64,000 bases of DNA from an uncultured Drancourtella sp. (GCA_937880845.1 CALFLL010000024.1:4582-68581); one strand, 5' to 3'. Positions 1 to 10,385 are shown, counted from the stretch's first letter. Translations and numbers: made by a program. The notes: a model not told the origin generated them from the sequence alone.

Positions 1-256
1 CATTATTTATACTGTATTGACATCTTTCATGGCACCATGGCTGGACTTTATTTTCGCAAAAGTAATCTGCCGTGCTAATTCAGACCAGTATACCATTGCC
101 ATCGGTCTTTGGAAGATGCTTGAGAAGGAATATATTGATAGCTGGTATACAAGCTTTGCGGCCGGGGCAGTGCTGATTTCCATCCCGATCGCCATTTTGT
201 TCCTGTTTATGCAAAGATATTATGTGGATGGTGTTTCAGGAGCAGTCAAAGGCTAG
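1..256 (+). CDS. Maltodextrin/sugar ABC transporter permease, MalG-like (3' part only)
   Basis: The reading frame is open from the window edge and stops at 254-256, so only about the last 84 residues are seen. They include a short helix-loop region (SFMAPWLDFIFAKV), a WYTSFAAGAVL segment and a final hydrophobic helix followed by QRYYVDGVSGAVKG. That ending is typical of the MalG family of inner-membrane permeases that import maltodextrins with MalF, MalE and an MsmX/MalK-type ATPase. It lies 37 bp upstream of a pullulanase with no terminator between, so uptake and intracellular breakdown probably share a transcript. The function is inferred from this C-terminus and the neighbours; the substrate is not proven. 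Confidence 0.8.
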   Translation, partial: IIYTVLTSFMAPWLDFIFAKVICRANSDQYTIAIGLWKMLEKEYIDSWYTSFAAGAVLISIPIAILFLFMQRYYVDGVSGAVKG

Positions 257-293
257 GTGCCAGACGACAGATACATAGGGGAGGAGCCATATT

Positions 294-2222
294 ATGAAGA
301 CTGCAAAGGAATGGAAAGCATTTTATTCGACAACGGACTTTGAACAAAATTACACATATAAAAATAATGACCTTGGGGCGATTTGTACGGAGGATGGAAC
401 ATCCATCCTCCTGTGGAGCCCTGTGGCAGAGTCTGTTTCTGTCTGTTTTTATCAAGATGGTGAACAGGCAGAAGCTTACCGTGTGGAAAAGATGAAAAAA
501 CAGGAGTATGGTGTGTGGAAATATGTCACAAAAGAGAATCTACACGGAGTATATTATGATTTTCGGTTACAGATTGAGAGTGAAAAAATACGATCTGCCG
601 ATCCGTATGCAAAAGCGTGCGGTGTAAACGGAAACAGAAGTATGATCGTGGATCTGAAAAAGACGGATCCGGCAGGATGGGAAGAGGATAAAGCACCAAA
701 AAAGACGGAAGAACAGATTATTTATGAACTGCATATCAAAGAGTTTTCCTGGGATCCTTCTGGAGGCTTCCCGGAAAAATACAGAGGAAAATATAAAGCC
801 TTTACCTGCGAGAATACAACTCTTCATAATGACGGAGTGCATCCCACAGGTATTTCTTATATGAAAGAACTGGGTGTTACCCATGTCCAACTCATGCCGG
901 CGTATGATTATGGATCTGTGGATGAATCTGTAGAAAATGGCGGATTTAACTGGGGATATGATCCGATGAATTATAATGTACCGGAAGGCTCTTATGCGAC
1001 AGATGCCAAAAACGGTGAGGTGCGTATCAGAGAATTTAAAGAAATGATCCGGTCCCTTCATAAAAACGGATTTCGTGTGATCATGGATGTTGTTTACAAT
1101 CATACCTACTCTTTGGATGCGTGGTTTCAAAAAACCATGCCGTGGTATTACTACCGGGTACATGAAAACGGGGAAACCGCAAATGGATCAGCTTGTGGAA
1201 ATGATGTGGCAAGTGAAAGAACTATGTGTGGGAAATACATTTTGGATTCTGTTCTTTACTGGGCCAAAGAATATCATATTGACGGATTCCGTTTTGATCT
1301 GATGGGACTTCTGGATACAAAACTGATGAATGAGATTGCAGAAAAGCTAGATGAAATATACGGAAAAGGGGAAAAACTCATTTTCGGAGAACCATGGGCA
1401 GCAGACGATACGGCCATGGAAAAAGATGCGATCCCTGCATTGAAATGTAATGTTGCAAAATTGAATGAAAATGTCGGCATGTTTTGCGATGACACAAGAG
1501 ATGCCATTAAAGGACATGTATTTGAAGGAGAAATTCCAGGATTTGTAAATGGCGGAAAAGGAAAGGAAGAAGAGATTCTTTCTTCGGTAAAAGCATGGTG
1601 TGGCAAGGATTCTGACGTAAAAGCACCTTCTCAGATTATTACTTATGTGTCAGCCCATGATAACTGGACTCTTTGGGATAAGCTTTCTTTGACGGTAGAA
1701 AAAAAAGAAGAACAGATGAAAATTAACAAAATGGCGGCAGCCATCTATATGACGTGTCAGGGCACTTTATTTTTCTTATCCGGCGAAGAATTTGCCCGCA
1801 CGAAAGGAGGAAGGGAAAACACTTACAATGCTCCGATTGAGATAAACCGCTTAGACTGGGGTCTGGCTTATCAAAATAAGGAATTAAGAATGTATTATCA
1901 AGGACTGATTGCCCTGAGAAAGCAGCTTCCGGGATTATGTGACAAATCCAAAGATGCGTGGAAGAGGATTTCCGGGGAGTGGAAAAAAGACGGAGTAGTC
2001 GGATTTTATGTGGATAACAAAAGAGAAAAAGAATGTTCTACATGGAAAACTTTATATATTATCTACAACAGCCGGACCGAAGGATTTGAAGCAAAACTTC
2101 CGAAAGGAAACTGGGAACTCCTTTTAAACGGGAAGGATAGTTTTCTTTGGAAACATCCGAAAACCATAACAGGCAAAGTAAAAGCAGATGCGAAAGAAGT
2201 AATCATACTTGGATTAAAATGA
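294..2222 (+). CDS. pulA: Type I pullulanase / glycogen debranching enzyme (GH13)
   Basis: The product is 642 residues with no signal peptide, so the enzyme is cytoplasmic and hydrolyses alpha-1,6 branches of imported or stored alpha-glucan. An N-terminal CBM48-like part (about 1-120) precedes a GH13 barrel. The type I pullulanase signature NWGYDP lies at about residue 219. The GH13 catalytic residues are visible: nucleophile in FRFDLMG (about D335), acid in FGEPW (about E366) and the third acid in SAHDN (about D456). The start ATG at 294 follows AGGGGAGGAG. It is the first complete gene of a five-enzyme run with 2-24 bp spacers. Length is normal for type I pullulanases. Confidence 0.92.
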   Translation: MKTAKEWKAFYSTTDFEQNYTYKNNDLGAICTEDGTSILLWSPVAESVSVCFYQDGEQAEAYRVEKMKKQEYGVWKYVTKENLHGVYYDFRLQIESEKIRSADPYAKACGVNGNRSMIVDLKKTDPAGWEEDKAPKKTEEQIIYELHIKEFSWDPSGGFPEKYRGKYKAFTCENTTLHNDGVHPTGISYMKELGVTHVQLMPAYDYGSVDESVENGGFNWGYDPMNYNVPEGSYATDAKNGEVRIREFKEMIRSLHKNGFRVIMDVVYNHTYSLDAWFQKTMPWYYYRVHENGETANGSACGNDVASERTMCGKYILDSVLYWAKEYHIDGFRFDLMGLLDTKLMNEIAEKLDEIYGKGEKLIFGEPWAADDTAMEKDAIPALKCNVAKLNENVGMFCDDTRDAIKGHVFEGEIPGFVNGGKGKEEEILSSVKAWCGKDSDVKAPSQIITYVSAHDNWTLWDKLSLTVEKKEEQMKINKMAAAIYMTCQGTLFFLSGEEFARTKGGRENTYNAPIEINRLDWGLAYQNKELRMYYQGLIALRKQLPGLCDKSKDAWKRISGEWKKDGVVGFYVDNKREKECSTWKTLYIIYNSRTEGFEAKLPKGNWELLLNGKDSFLWKHPKTITGKVKADAKEVIILGLK

Positions 2223-2237
2223 AAGTGAAGACAGAAT

Positions 2238-4172
2238 ATGAAATGGATATATGGAAAACAGGATTTTAAAACATTAGAACGAGGACAGGAAAATTGTTAC
2301 CTCCTGACAAACGGACTTGGAGGATTTTCTGCCATGACCATGACCGGATCGGTGGCAAGAAACGATCACGCATTTTTGATGGCATGTATGCAGGCACCAA
2401 ACCAAAGATATAATATGGTACACCGGTTAAAAGAAGAATTAAAAATCGGGGAAACCGATTTCTGCCTTTCTTCCCAGGAATTTGCAGACGGTTCAAAAGA
2501 AGAAGGGGCGGAATATCTCTCCGCCTTTGTATTTGAAGATACTCCGGTATGGAAATTTCAGGTTCACGGTGTGGAAATCAAAAAAGAAATCGGGATGCTT
2601 CAGGGAGAAAATACGGTAGCAGTCCGGTATGAGATCCATAACAGAAATCAAAAACCGGCATCTTTAAAAATCACGCCGTTTTTACAGTTTACGCCAAAAG
2701 GAGAAGAACCAAAAAGAGATAGAAAATTCGAATGTCAGGAAAAGAAAGTCCTCTCTCAAGGACATACATTGTTTTTGGAAACAAACGGAACAATGACAGA
2801 AACAGAGGAAATACAGGAAACCTATTTTTATAGCTACGATGTGTGTGACGGAAGACGGGAAACAGGACTTGCAAAATCTGTTTTTTATATAGAAACAGCC
2901 GTTTTACCAGGGGAAAAGAAAACATTGGATTTTATCTGTTCCACGAAAAAGATTGAAAAAAGAGCAGAAGAAATCATCACAGAAACAAAACAATACAGAA
3001 AATCTCTGGAAGAAAAGGCCGGATTTTCCATGCCGATGGCAAAGGTGCTTTCAAAAAGTGCAAATCAGTTTATTTCCGAAAGAGAGTCTACAAATGGAAA
3101 GACGATACTTGCGGGATATCCGTTTTTCGAAGACTGGGGAAGAGATACCATGATTGCCCTTCCGGGAGTATGTATTTCCGCAAAACAGTACGAGGCGGCA
3201 AAAGAAATTCTTTGGACATTTGCCTTAAATGAACGAAACGGGTTGATGCCGAATCTGTTCCCGGAGGGGGGAAACGAACCACTTTACAACACGGTCGATG
3301 CGGCACTTTTGTTTATCAACTGTGTGTATCTTTATTATGAAGCTACAAAAGACGTGGAATTTGTGCAGAAAGTATTTCCGGTAATGGAACGGATCATTCA
3401 GTTTTATGAAAAAGGAACCGAATTTGGTATTTACATGGATAAAGACGGACTGATCCACGCAGGAGAGGGACTTGCACAGGTGACATGGATGGATGTGCGG
3501 ATCGGTGAAATTCTTCCTACACCAAGACATGGAAAGCCGGTTGAGATCAATGCGTACTGGTATAATGCTCTTTGTATCATGGAATTATTTGCATCACGAT
3601 TTGGAAAGGAATATACTAGATATAAAGTGTTATCTGCAAAGGTAAAAGAAAGTTTTGAAAAGACATTCTGGATGGAAGATAAAAAATGTCTGAAAGATGT
3701 GATATCAGGTACCAAAGCAGACACACAGATCCGATGCAATCAAATATGGGCGGTATCCATGCCTTTTACCATGCTGAGTAAAGAGAAAGAAAAACAGATT
3801 GTAGAAACGGTATATGAAACACTGTATACACCGTACGGACTTCGTACATTGGAGGAAACAGATGAAGAATTCCATCCGTTTTACGGAGGGGAGATGAAAA
3901 AAAGAGATCTGGCATACCACCAAGGTACAGTATGGACATTTCCTCTTGGAGCATATTATTTAGCGTATCTGAAAGTCAATGATTATAGCAAAGAGGCAAA
4001 AGATACGGTAAAAGATCAGCTGGAAGTACTGGAAAGTGCCATGAGAGAAGGGTGTATCGGACAATTACCGGAAATTTATGACGGACAGAACCCTACTTCT
4101 TCAAAAGGATGTTTTGCCCAGGCATGGAGTGTCGGTGAAATTTTAAGAGTATATGAAGCAATAGAACAATAA
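2238..4172 (+). CDS. Amylo-alpha-1,6-glucosidase, archaeal/clostridial-type glycogen debranching enzyme
   Basis: The 644-residue protein has a GDE_N-like beta-sandwich (about 15-230) followed by an (alpha/alpha)6 GDE_C domain (about 270-640). The hallmark PFFEDWGRDTMIALPG, FALNERNGLMPNLFPEGG and DLAYHQGTVWTFPLG motifs of this family are present, and they belong to the GH133-type active site. It removes alpha-1,6-linked glucose stubs, complementing the upstream pullulanase. It begins 15 bp after the pullulanase stop and ends 24 bp before the phosphorylase. Having both a GH13 and a GH133 debrancher in one operon suggests use of phosphorylase limit dextrins or stored glycogen. No truncation is seen. 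Confidence 0.9.
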   Translation: MKWIYGKQDFKTLERGQENCYLLTNGLGGFSAMTMTGSVARNDHAFLMACMQAPNQRYNMVHRLKEELKIGETDFCLSSQEFADGSKEEGAEYLSAFVFEDTPVWKFQVHGVEIKKEIGMLQGENTVAVRYEIHNRNQKPASLKITPFLQFTPKGEEPKRDRKFECQEKKVLSQGHTLFLETNGTMTETEEIQETYFYSYDVCDGRRETGLAKSVFYIETAVLPGEKKTLDFICSTKKIEKRAEEIITETKQYRKSLEEKAGFSMPMAKVLSKSANQFISERESTNGKTILAGYPFFEDWGRDTMIALPGVCISAKQYEAAKEILWTFALNERNGLMPNLFPEGGNEPLYNTVDAALLFINCVYLYYEATKDVEFVQKVFPVMERIIQFYEKGTEFGIYMDKDGLIHAGEGLAQVTWMDVRIGEILPTPRHGKPVEINAYWYNALCIMELFASRFGKEYTRYKVLSAKVKESFEKTFWMEDKKCLKDVISGTKADTQIRCNQIWAVSMPFTMLSKEKEKQIVETVYETLYTPYGLRTLEETDEEFHPFYGGEMKKRDLAYHQGTVWTFPLGAYYLAYLKVNDYSKEAKDTVKDQLEVLESAMREGCIGQLPEIYDGQNPTSSKGCFAQAWSVGEILRVYEAIEQ

Positions 4173-4196
4173 AAGTGTTTTGAAAGGAGAAGAAAG

Positions 4197-6455
4197 ATGG
4201 AACAGTTATTAGAACAGTTATTACAGAAAACATACGGAAAAAGCATCAAAGAAGCTACAAATGAAGAAATCTACACAAGCCTGTTATGCATTACAAAAGA
4301 AAAAATGCAGGGAATGAAACGAAATGAAGGAAAGAAAAAATTATATTATATTTCTGCAGAATTTTTAATCGGAAAATTATTATCCAACAACCTGATCAAT
4401 CTGGGACTGTTTGAGGAAACCAGAGAAGTACTGGAAAAATACGGAAAAACCATTACGGAGATTGAAGAAGTAGAACCGGAACCGTCACTTGGAAATGGCG
4501 GTCTTGGACGTCTTGCGGCATGTTTCCTTGATTCCATTGCAACGCTTGGACTTCCGGGAGACGGAGTCGGTCTTAACTACCATGATGGCTTATTCCGACA
4601 GACTTTTGTGGATAATAAGCAGAAAGAAGAAAAGAATCCATGGATTACAGATGCAAGCTGGCTTACAAAAACAGACCGTCATTTTGAAGTGCCGTTTAAA
4701 GATTTTACACTGACTTCTACCATGTATGACATTGATGTGCCGGGATATGAAAACGGCTGCAATAAACTGCATCTGTTTGATGTGGACTCTGTAGATGAAT
4801 CCATCATCCATGACGGAATCGATTTTGATAAAACAGATGTCAGAAAAAATCTGACCTTATTCCTCTATCCGGATGACAGCGATGAAAACGGACAGCTTTT
4901 AAGAATCTACCAACAGTATTTTATGGTCAGCAACGCAGCACAGCTGATTCTTGCAGAAGCAGAAGAAAAAGGATACAACCTGTATCAACTGTATGACCAT
5001 GTTTCCATTCAGATTAATGATACACATCCAACCATGGTCATTCCGGAATTGATCCGTCTTCTAGTGAAAAAAGGATTCAATATGGATACTGCCGTAGATG
5101 TCGTAAGAAAAACCTGTGCATACACCAATCATACAATCCTTGCAGAAGCATTGGAAAAATGGCCGATTTCCTATCTGGGAAAAGTAGTACCGCATTTATT
5201 GCCGATCATCCGTGATTTGGATGCACGTGTCAGAAGAGATTTTCATAATGAAAAAGTATATATCATTGATGAAATGGACCGTGTACACATGGCTCACATT
5301 GATATACATTATGGATATGCAGTCAACGGAGTAGCTGCGCTTCATACAGAGATTTTAAAAGAATCCGAATTAAAACCGTTTTATGATATTTATCCGGAAA
5401 AATTCAACAACAAAACAAACGGTATCACATTCAGAAGATGGCTTGTGCATTGTAACCATGAACTTGCAGATTATCTGAAAGAGCTGATCGGACCGGAATA
5501 CCTGAAAGACGCTACAAATCTGGAAAAACTTCTGGCATACAAAGACGATGAAACTGTTCTTGCAGCATTACGCAGCATAAAAAAACATGCAAAAGTGGAA
5601 TTAAAACAATATTTAAAACAGACACAGAATGAAGAGATTGACGAAAATTCCGTGTTCGATATTCAAATCAAACGTCTTCATGAATATAAAAGACAGCAGA
5701 TGAATGCGTTATATGCGATTTATAAATATAAAGAAATCAAAAAAGGAAATCTGCCAAAACGTCCGATCACGATGATTTTCGGTGCCAAGGCAGCTCCGGC
5801 TTATACCATCGCAAAAGATATCATTCACCTGATCCTCTGCCTGAAGCAGCTGATCGATCAGGATCCACAGGTAAGTCCATACCTGAAGATTGTTATGGTA
5901 GAAAACTATAATGTGACAAAGGCAGAAAAACTGATCCCGGCATGTGATATTTCAGAACAGATCTCTCTTGCATCTAAAGAAGCATCCGGAACAGGAAATA
6001 TGAAATTCATGTTAAACGGAGCAGTCACACTTGGAACAGAAGACGGGGCAAATGTGGAGATCCATGAACTTGTCGGAGATGAAAATATCTACATTTTCGG
6101 AGCAAGATCAGAAGAAGTCATCAAGCTTTACGATACACAGGGATACTGCTCCGCAGACATTTACAATAACGACAAAATGGTAGAAGAGCTGGTTGATTTT
6201 ATCATCAGCAAACAGATGATCCGTATCGGAGATCCGGTAAACCTTGGAAGACTTTACAAGGAAATCGTGTCAAAAGACTGGTTTATGACATTGCTGGATG
6301 TAAAGGATTATATTAAGACAAAAGAACGGATGTTAGATGACTACGAAGATGAAAAAGCATGGAGCAAAAAAGCACTTGTCAATATCGCAAAAGCAGGATT
6401 TTTCTCATCTGACCGTACAATCGCAGAATACAACGAGGATATCTGGCATCTGTAA
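4197..6455 (+). CDS. glgP: Glycogen/maltodextrin phosphorylase (GT35)
   Basis: The 752-residue protein carries the PEPSLGNGGLGRLAACFLDS motif near residue 100 and the pyridoxal-phosphate site EASGTGNMKFMLNGA, with the Schiff-base lysine at about K603. It releases glucose-1-phosphate from non-reducing ends of alpha-1,4 glucans. The family is usually about 790-830 residues, so this one is compact, as in many clostridial homologues. The start ATG follows AAAGGAGAAGAAAG. It sits between two debranching or transfer enzymes (spacers 24 and 20 bp), consistent with complete intracellular phosphorolysis. GlgP and MalP cannot be told apart by sequence reading. Confidence 0.93.
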   Translation: MEQLLEQLLQKTYGKSIKEATNEEIYTSLLCITKEKMQGMKRNEGKKKLYYISAEFLIGKLLSNNLINLGLFEETREVLEKYGKTITEIEEVEPEPSLGNGGLGRLAACFLDSIATLGLPGDGVGLNYHDGLFRQTFVDNKQKEEKNPWITDASWLTKTDRHFEVPFKDFTLTSTMYDIDVPGYENGCNKLHLFDVDSVDESIIHDGIDFDKTDVRKNLTLFLYPDDSDENGQLLRIYQQYFMVSNAAQLILAEAEEKGYNLYQLYDHVSIQINDTHPTMVIPELIRLLVKKGFNMDTAVDVVRKTCAYTNHTILAEALEKWPISYLGKVVPHLLPIIRDLDARVRRDFHNEKVYIIDEMDRVHMAHIDIHYGYAVNGVAALHTEILKESELKPFYDIYPEKFNNKTNGITFRRWLVHCNHELADYLKELIGPEYLKDATNLEKLLAYKDDETVLAALRSIKKHAKVELKQYLKQTQNEEIDENSVFDIQIKRLHEYKRQQMNALYAIYKYKEIKKGNLPKRPITMIFGAKAAPAYTIAKDIIHLILCLKQLIDQDPQVSPYLKIVMVENYNVTKAEKLIPACDISEQISLASKEASGTGNMKFMLNGAVTLGTEDGANVEIHELVGDENIYIFGARSEEVIKLYDTQGYCSADIYNNDKMVEELVDFIISKQMIRIGDPVNLGRLYKEIVSKDWFMTLLDVKDYIKTKERMLDDYEDEKAWSKKALVNIAKAGFFSSDRTIAEYNEDIWHL

Positions 6456-6475
6456 GATATAACTGAGGTGACAAT

Positions 6476-7930
6476 ATGAGAGAAACAGGAATTTTAATGC
6501 CGGTTTCTTCCCTTCCGTCCAGAACAGGAGTGGGTGAACTTGGAAGCCGGGCATATGAGTTTATAAAGCTCTTAAAAGAAAACGGAGTAAGCATCTGGCA
6601 AATCCTGCCTTTGAATCCGGTAGGGTACGGGAATTCCCCGTACCAGCCGTATTCTTCTTTCGCAGGAGATGAATGTTATATCAGTCTGGATCTGCTTTAT
6701 AAAGAAGGGCTTTTAGAAGAACTGCCGCAGCCGTTTCATGAAGGGGAGAGCAGGGTAGATTATGAAGGAGTACGGGCTTATAAAGAACCGTATCTTCGAA
6801 AGGCTTTTGAAAATTTTAAAGAAACAGAAGAATACAAAGAATTTATCAACCAGGAGTGGGTTCTGGAATACGCCGTATTTCGTGCATTAAAAGCAAAAAA
6901 TAACGGATTCTGTTGGAATGAATGGTGTGAAGAAGAGAAAAAATGGCCGGAAACAAGAGAAGCACTTTCAGAAGAAATCGAAAAAGAAGTAGCTTTTCAG
7001 ATGTTCCTGCAGTATGAATTTTTTGTACAGTGGATGAAGGTAAAAACATTTGCCAACGAAAACGGAATCCGCATTATGGGGGATGTTCCGTTTTATGTGG
7101 GTGTGGATTCGGTAGATGTATGGGCCGGGAAAGATAACTTTCTTCTGGATACAGACGGCCGGCCGATTTTCATTGCAGGAGTGCCGCCGGATTATTTCAG
7201 TGAAACCGGTCAGCGCTGGGGAAATCCGATTTACGACTGGGACTATATGAAAAAACAGGGATATCGATTCTGGGTGGACAGGATTGGTTACAGTCAGAAA
7301 TTGTTTGATATTATCCGTATCGATCATTTCAGGGCGTTTGATACTTACTGGAAAATCCCGGCAAGCTGCCCGACTGCAATAGAAGGAGAATGGATTGAAG
7401 CACCGGGGTATGAAGTCATTGACACACTGAAAGAAAAGATTTCCGGATTAAATCTTGTTGCAGAGGATCTCGGAGATCTTAGACCGGAAGTATTAACACT
7501 GAAAAACCATTATCATTTAAAGGGAATGAAGATTCTTGTATTTTCCATTGAAACAAGTGGAAAATACGCCTATGATACCTTTCATGATGTGGAAAACATG
7601 ATTATTTACACAGGGACGCATGACAATGATACCCTGCGTGAGTGGTACGAAGGGCTCTCAACAGCGGCAAAAAGAAAAGTACGCCGCTTCTTGAAACGTC
7701 AGGGGATTAAAAACGGTTCTGTTCAGGACAGACTGCTTGCCTACACACTGAAGAGCAAAGCAGAATATGCCATCATTCCAATGGCAGACATCCTTGGACT
7801 TGGAAAAGAAGGACATTTAAATACACCTGGAACGGTAGGCTCACCAAACTGGGAATGGAGAATGCCGGATATGGATAAGGCAGCCGAAAGTCTGAAAAAA
7901 TACAAAAGACTTTTGTCGGAAAGGGCGTAA
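6476..7930 (+). CDS. malQ: 4-alpha-glucanotransferase (amylomaltase, GH77)
   Basis: The 484-residue enzyme starts with RETGILMPVSSLPSRTGVGE, the standard amylomaltase N-terminus. It contains the GH77 catalytic motifs IRIDHFRAFD (nucleophile near residue 283), VAEDLG (acid) and YTGTHDNDT. It disproportionates short maltodextrins, making longer chains that the phosphorylase can use. It is co-transcribed with glgP (20 bp gap) and with the next GH13 gene (3 bp gap). The start ATG follows GAGGTGACAAT. Length and motifs are normal for the bacterial form. Confidence 0.94.
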   Translation: MRETGILMPVSSLPSRTGVGELGSRAYEFIKLLKENGVSIWQILPLNPVGYGNSPYQPYSSFAGDECYISLDLLYKEGLLEELPQPFHEGESRVDYEGVRAYKEPYLRKAFENFKETEEYKEFINQEWVLEYAVFRALKAKNNGFCWNEWCEEEKKWPETREALSEEIEKEVAFQMFLQYEFFVQWMKVKTFANENGIRIMGDVPFYVGVDSVDVWAGKDNFLLDTDGRPIFIAGVPPDYFSETGQRWGNPIYDWDYMKKQGYRFWVDRIGYSQKLFDIIRIDHFRAFDTYWKIPASCPTAIEGEWIEAPGYEVIDTLKEKISGLNLVAEDLGDLRPEVLTLKNHYHLKGMKILVFSIETSGKYAYDTFHDVENMIIYTGTHDNDTLREWYEGLSTAAKRKVRRFLKRQGIKNGSVQDRLLAYTLKSKAEYAIIPMADILGLGKEGHLNTPGTVGSPNWEWRMPDMDKAAESLKKYKRLLSERA

Positions 7931-7933
7931 AAA

Positions 7934-9700
7934 ATGAATTTCACGGGAGTATATCATAAAACATCGGAGCAGATGAGTTATCCGTTAAATGAAAATGAAC
8001 TTATCGTCAATCTGAAAACAGGATATGATGTGAAACAGGTATTTCTTATTTATGGAGATCCGTTTGAAGCAGGGATCCTGGGAGGAAAGGAAAAATGGAC
8101 CGGAATTCGGGAAGAGATGGTCTATAAAAAAAGACTGAAACATCAAATCTGGTGGACAACAACACTGGTTCCAAAATACAAAAGGTGCAAATATTATTTT
8201 GAACTCCATACGGAAAAGGAAGTCTGGTATTATTTTGAAGATGGATTTCTGACAAAAGGACAGATGGAGATGGATGGGAGAATGCTCCAGTGCTTTACGG
8301 TGCCGTGGATGAATCCGGCAGATGTAAACAAAACACCGGACTGGGTCAACGAAACCATATGGTATCAGATTTTCCCAGATCGTTTCTGTAACGGGACACC
8401 GGAGAAAAATACAGAAGAAATCCTGCCGTGGAGAAATAAGGGAAGTGTAAAAAACGAGGAACGGTTTGGCGGGAATCTGGAAGGAATCTGTCAGAAAATC
8501 CCGTATTTGAAAGACCTTGGGATTACGGGGATTTATCTGAATCCCATCATGAAAGCAGAATCAAACCACAAATACGACACCGAAGACTATACAAAGATCG
8601 ATCCTTACTTTGGAAATGAAGAGATTTTTGCAAAGCTGGTAAAAAAAGCTCATGAAAACGGGATTCGGGTTATGGTAGATGCCGTGTTTAATCATTGCGG
8701 AAGAAAATTTGCACCGTGGCTTGATGTGCTGGAAAATGGAAAGGACTCAAAATATGCAGATTGGTTCATGGTAAACGACTGGTCTGACATACAGAAAAAA
8801 GCAAGTACGAGGGACGGGAGATTTTATTCCTTTGCTTTCGCAGACGGAATGCCGAAATTGAACACAAACAATCCGGAAGTGATTTCCTATTTTTGTTCCG
8901 TGTGTGAAGGGTGGATCCGAGAGTTTGACATTGACGGGATTCGTTTTGACGTGGGAAATGAAGTGTCACATCGTTTTCTGAAAATCATTCGGGAACATGT
9001 AAGAAAGATTAAACCGGATTTATATCTGCTCGGTGAAATCTGGCACGATGCAAGTCAGTGGCTTATGGGAGATGAATATGATTCCGTTATGAATTATCCG
9101 CTTATGAGCGGAATCCACGATTTTTTCATTGATAAGGACATGACAAAAGAAGATTTTGAATATATGATCAATCGCTGCTACACCATGTATATGCAGCAAT
9201 GCAACAATGTACTGTTCAATCTTCTGGATTCTCATGATACGGAACGACTTATGAACCGTTTTCATAATCTGGATATTTTCTATCAGCAGCTTACCATTCT
9301 GTTTACCATGCCGGGAAGCCCTTGCATTTATTACGGAACAGAAATCGCCATGGAAGGGGGGCATGATCCGGACTGCAGACGATGTATGCCGTGGGAAGAT
9401 CTGGGAGAAACGGAAAATCAGGAACGTATCCGGGAAATCAAACAACTGATCAATCTGCGGAAAAACGAAAATACCTTCCGAAGCCTGTATTTCCATTTCC
9501 CTTGCGAATATGAAGACAGACGTCTGATAGAGTACATTAAGTTAGATGAAAAAGGAAATCAGATCCAGGTTCTGTTAAACTGTACAGAAGAGGATATTAA
9601 GGTAAAAAAAGAAGGAGATATCCTGTTTCAAAGAAATTATTCTGACGGAATCCTCAAAAAAAATGGAACACTTATTCAAAGTGTGATACAATCAGCTTAG
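7934..9700 (+). CDS. Alpha-glycosidase, neopullulanase/cyclomaltodextrinase type (GH13_20)
   Basis: The 588 residues consist of an N-terminal CBM34-like domain (about 1-130), a GH13 barrel opening with ETIWYQIFPDRFCNG, and a C-terminal beta-domain. The catalytic residues are intact: IRFDVGNE (about D339), LGEIW (about E368) and LLDSHDTERL (about D435). FNHCGRKF replaces the usual FNH-SG motif. There is no signal peptide, so it acts in the cytoplasm on maltodextrins, cyclodextrins or panose-like oligosaccharides. It begins 3 bp after malQ, so translation is probably coupled. It is the last carbohydrate gene of the operon; the next gene follows after 30 bp. Confidence 0.88.
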   Translation: MNFTGVYHKTSEQMSYPLNENELIVNLKTGYDVKQVFLIYGDPFEAGILGGKEKWTGIREEMVYKKRLKHQIWWTTTLVPKYKRCKYYFELHTEKEVWYYFEDGFLTKGQMEMDGRMLQCFTVPWMNPADVNKTPDWVNETIWYQIFPDRFCNGTPEKNTEEILPWRNKGSVKNEERFGGNLEGICQKIPYLKDLGITGIYLNPIMKAESNHKYDTEDYTKIDPYFGNEEIFAKLVKKAHENGIRVMVDAVFNHCGRKFAPWLDVLENGKDSKYADWFMVNDWSDIQKKASTRDGRFYSFAFADGMPKLNTNNPEVISYFCSVCEGWIREFDIDGIRFDVGNEVSHRFLKIIREHVRKIKPDLYLLGEIWHDASQWLMGDEYDSVMNYPLMSGIHDFFIDKDMTKEDFEYMINRCYTMYMQQCNNVLFNLLDSHDTERLMNRFHNLDIFYQQLTILFTMPGSPCIYYGTEIAMEGGHDPDCRRCMPWEDLGETENQERIREIKQLINLRKNENTFRSLYFHFPCEYEDRRLIEYIKLDEKGNQIQVLLNCTEEDIKVKKEGDILFQRNYSDGILKKNGTLIQSVIQSA

Positions 9701-9730
9701 TGACAATACAAAATAAGGAGAGGTTAGAAT

Positions 9731-10249
9731 ATGGCAAATCCAGTAGTAACATTTGAAATGGAAAACGGCGATATCATCAAAGCAGAATTATATCCGGAAA
9801 TCGCACCGAATACAGTAAACAATTTTGTATCTCTTGTAAATAAGGGATTTTATGACGGATTGATCTTCCACAGAGTCATCCGCGGATTCATGATTCAAGG
9901 CGGATGTCCGGATGGAACAGGAATGGGCGGCCCGGGATACGATATCAAAGGAGAATTTGCACAGAACGGATTTACAAACAATCTGAAACATACGCCGGGA
10001 GTATTATCTATGGCACGTGCAATGCATCCGGATTCCGCAGGGAGCCAGTTCTTCATCATGCATGAAGCAGCACCGCATCTGGACGGAGCTTATGCAGCAT
10101 TCGGAAAAGTGACAGAAGGAATGGACGTTGTAAATAAGATTGCAGAAACAGCAACGGATTATAGCGATCGTCCTCTGGAAACACAGAGAATGAAAAAAGT
10201 AACGGTAGAAACATTCGGAGAAACATATCCGGAACCGGAAAGAGCGTAA
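9731..10249 (+). CDS. Peptidyl-prolyl cis-trans isomerase, cyclophilin type
   Basis: This 172-residue cyclophilin has FHRVIRGFMIQGGCPDGTG and FFIMHEAAPHLDGAYAAFGK, which contain the catalytic Arg, the Phe/Gln substrate-pocket residues and the conserved AFGxV segment. It has no signal peptide and should act on cytoplasmic proteins by isomerising X-Pro bonds. The start follows AAGGAGAGGTTAGAAT. It lies 30 bp after the GH13 gene and ahead of a strong terminator, so it may be read through from the carbohydrate operon, though a functional link is not implied. Confidence 0.93.
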   Translation: MANPVVTFEMENGDIIKAELYPEIAPNTVNNFVSLVNKGFYDGLIFHRVIRGFMIQGGCPDGTGMGGPGYDIKGEFAQNGFTNNLKHTPGVLSMARAMHPDSAGSQFFIMHEAAPHLDGAYAAFGKVTEGMDVVNKIAETATDYSDRPLETQRMKKVTVETFGETYPEPERA

Positions 10250-10261
10250 AAATATATGCCG

Positions 10262-10300
10262 GGATACAGTAAAAACAAATTTACTGTATCCTTTTATTTT
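10262..10300 (+). terminator. Rho-independent terminator after the cyclophilin gene
   Basis: A perfect 12-bp stem (GGATACAGTAAA at 10262-10273 paired with TTTACTGTATCC at 10280-10291) with a 6-nt loop is followed by TTTTATTTT. It closes the carbohydrate/cyclophilin unit before the ECF genes. Confidence 0.9.
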
Positions 10301-10385
10301 ACTATTCTCCAAGAATATGCTAAACTATAAAACGTATGTGAAAATGAAGATGCGAGATAAAGAGAATGATTAAGAGGTTAAGTCG

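Noticed and set aside
567..1163. Long antisense ORFs inside real genes (for example within pulA, ecfA and the ECF region at 10533-11519)
   Set aside because: They lie opposite strongly supported genes, have no ribosome sites or domains, and arise from codon composition.
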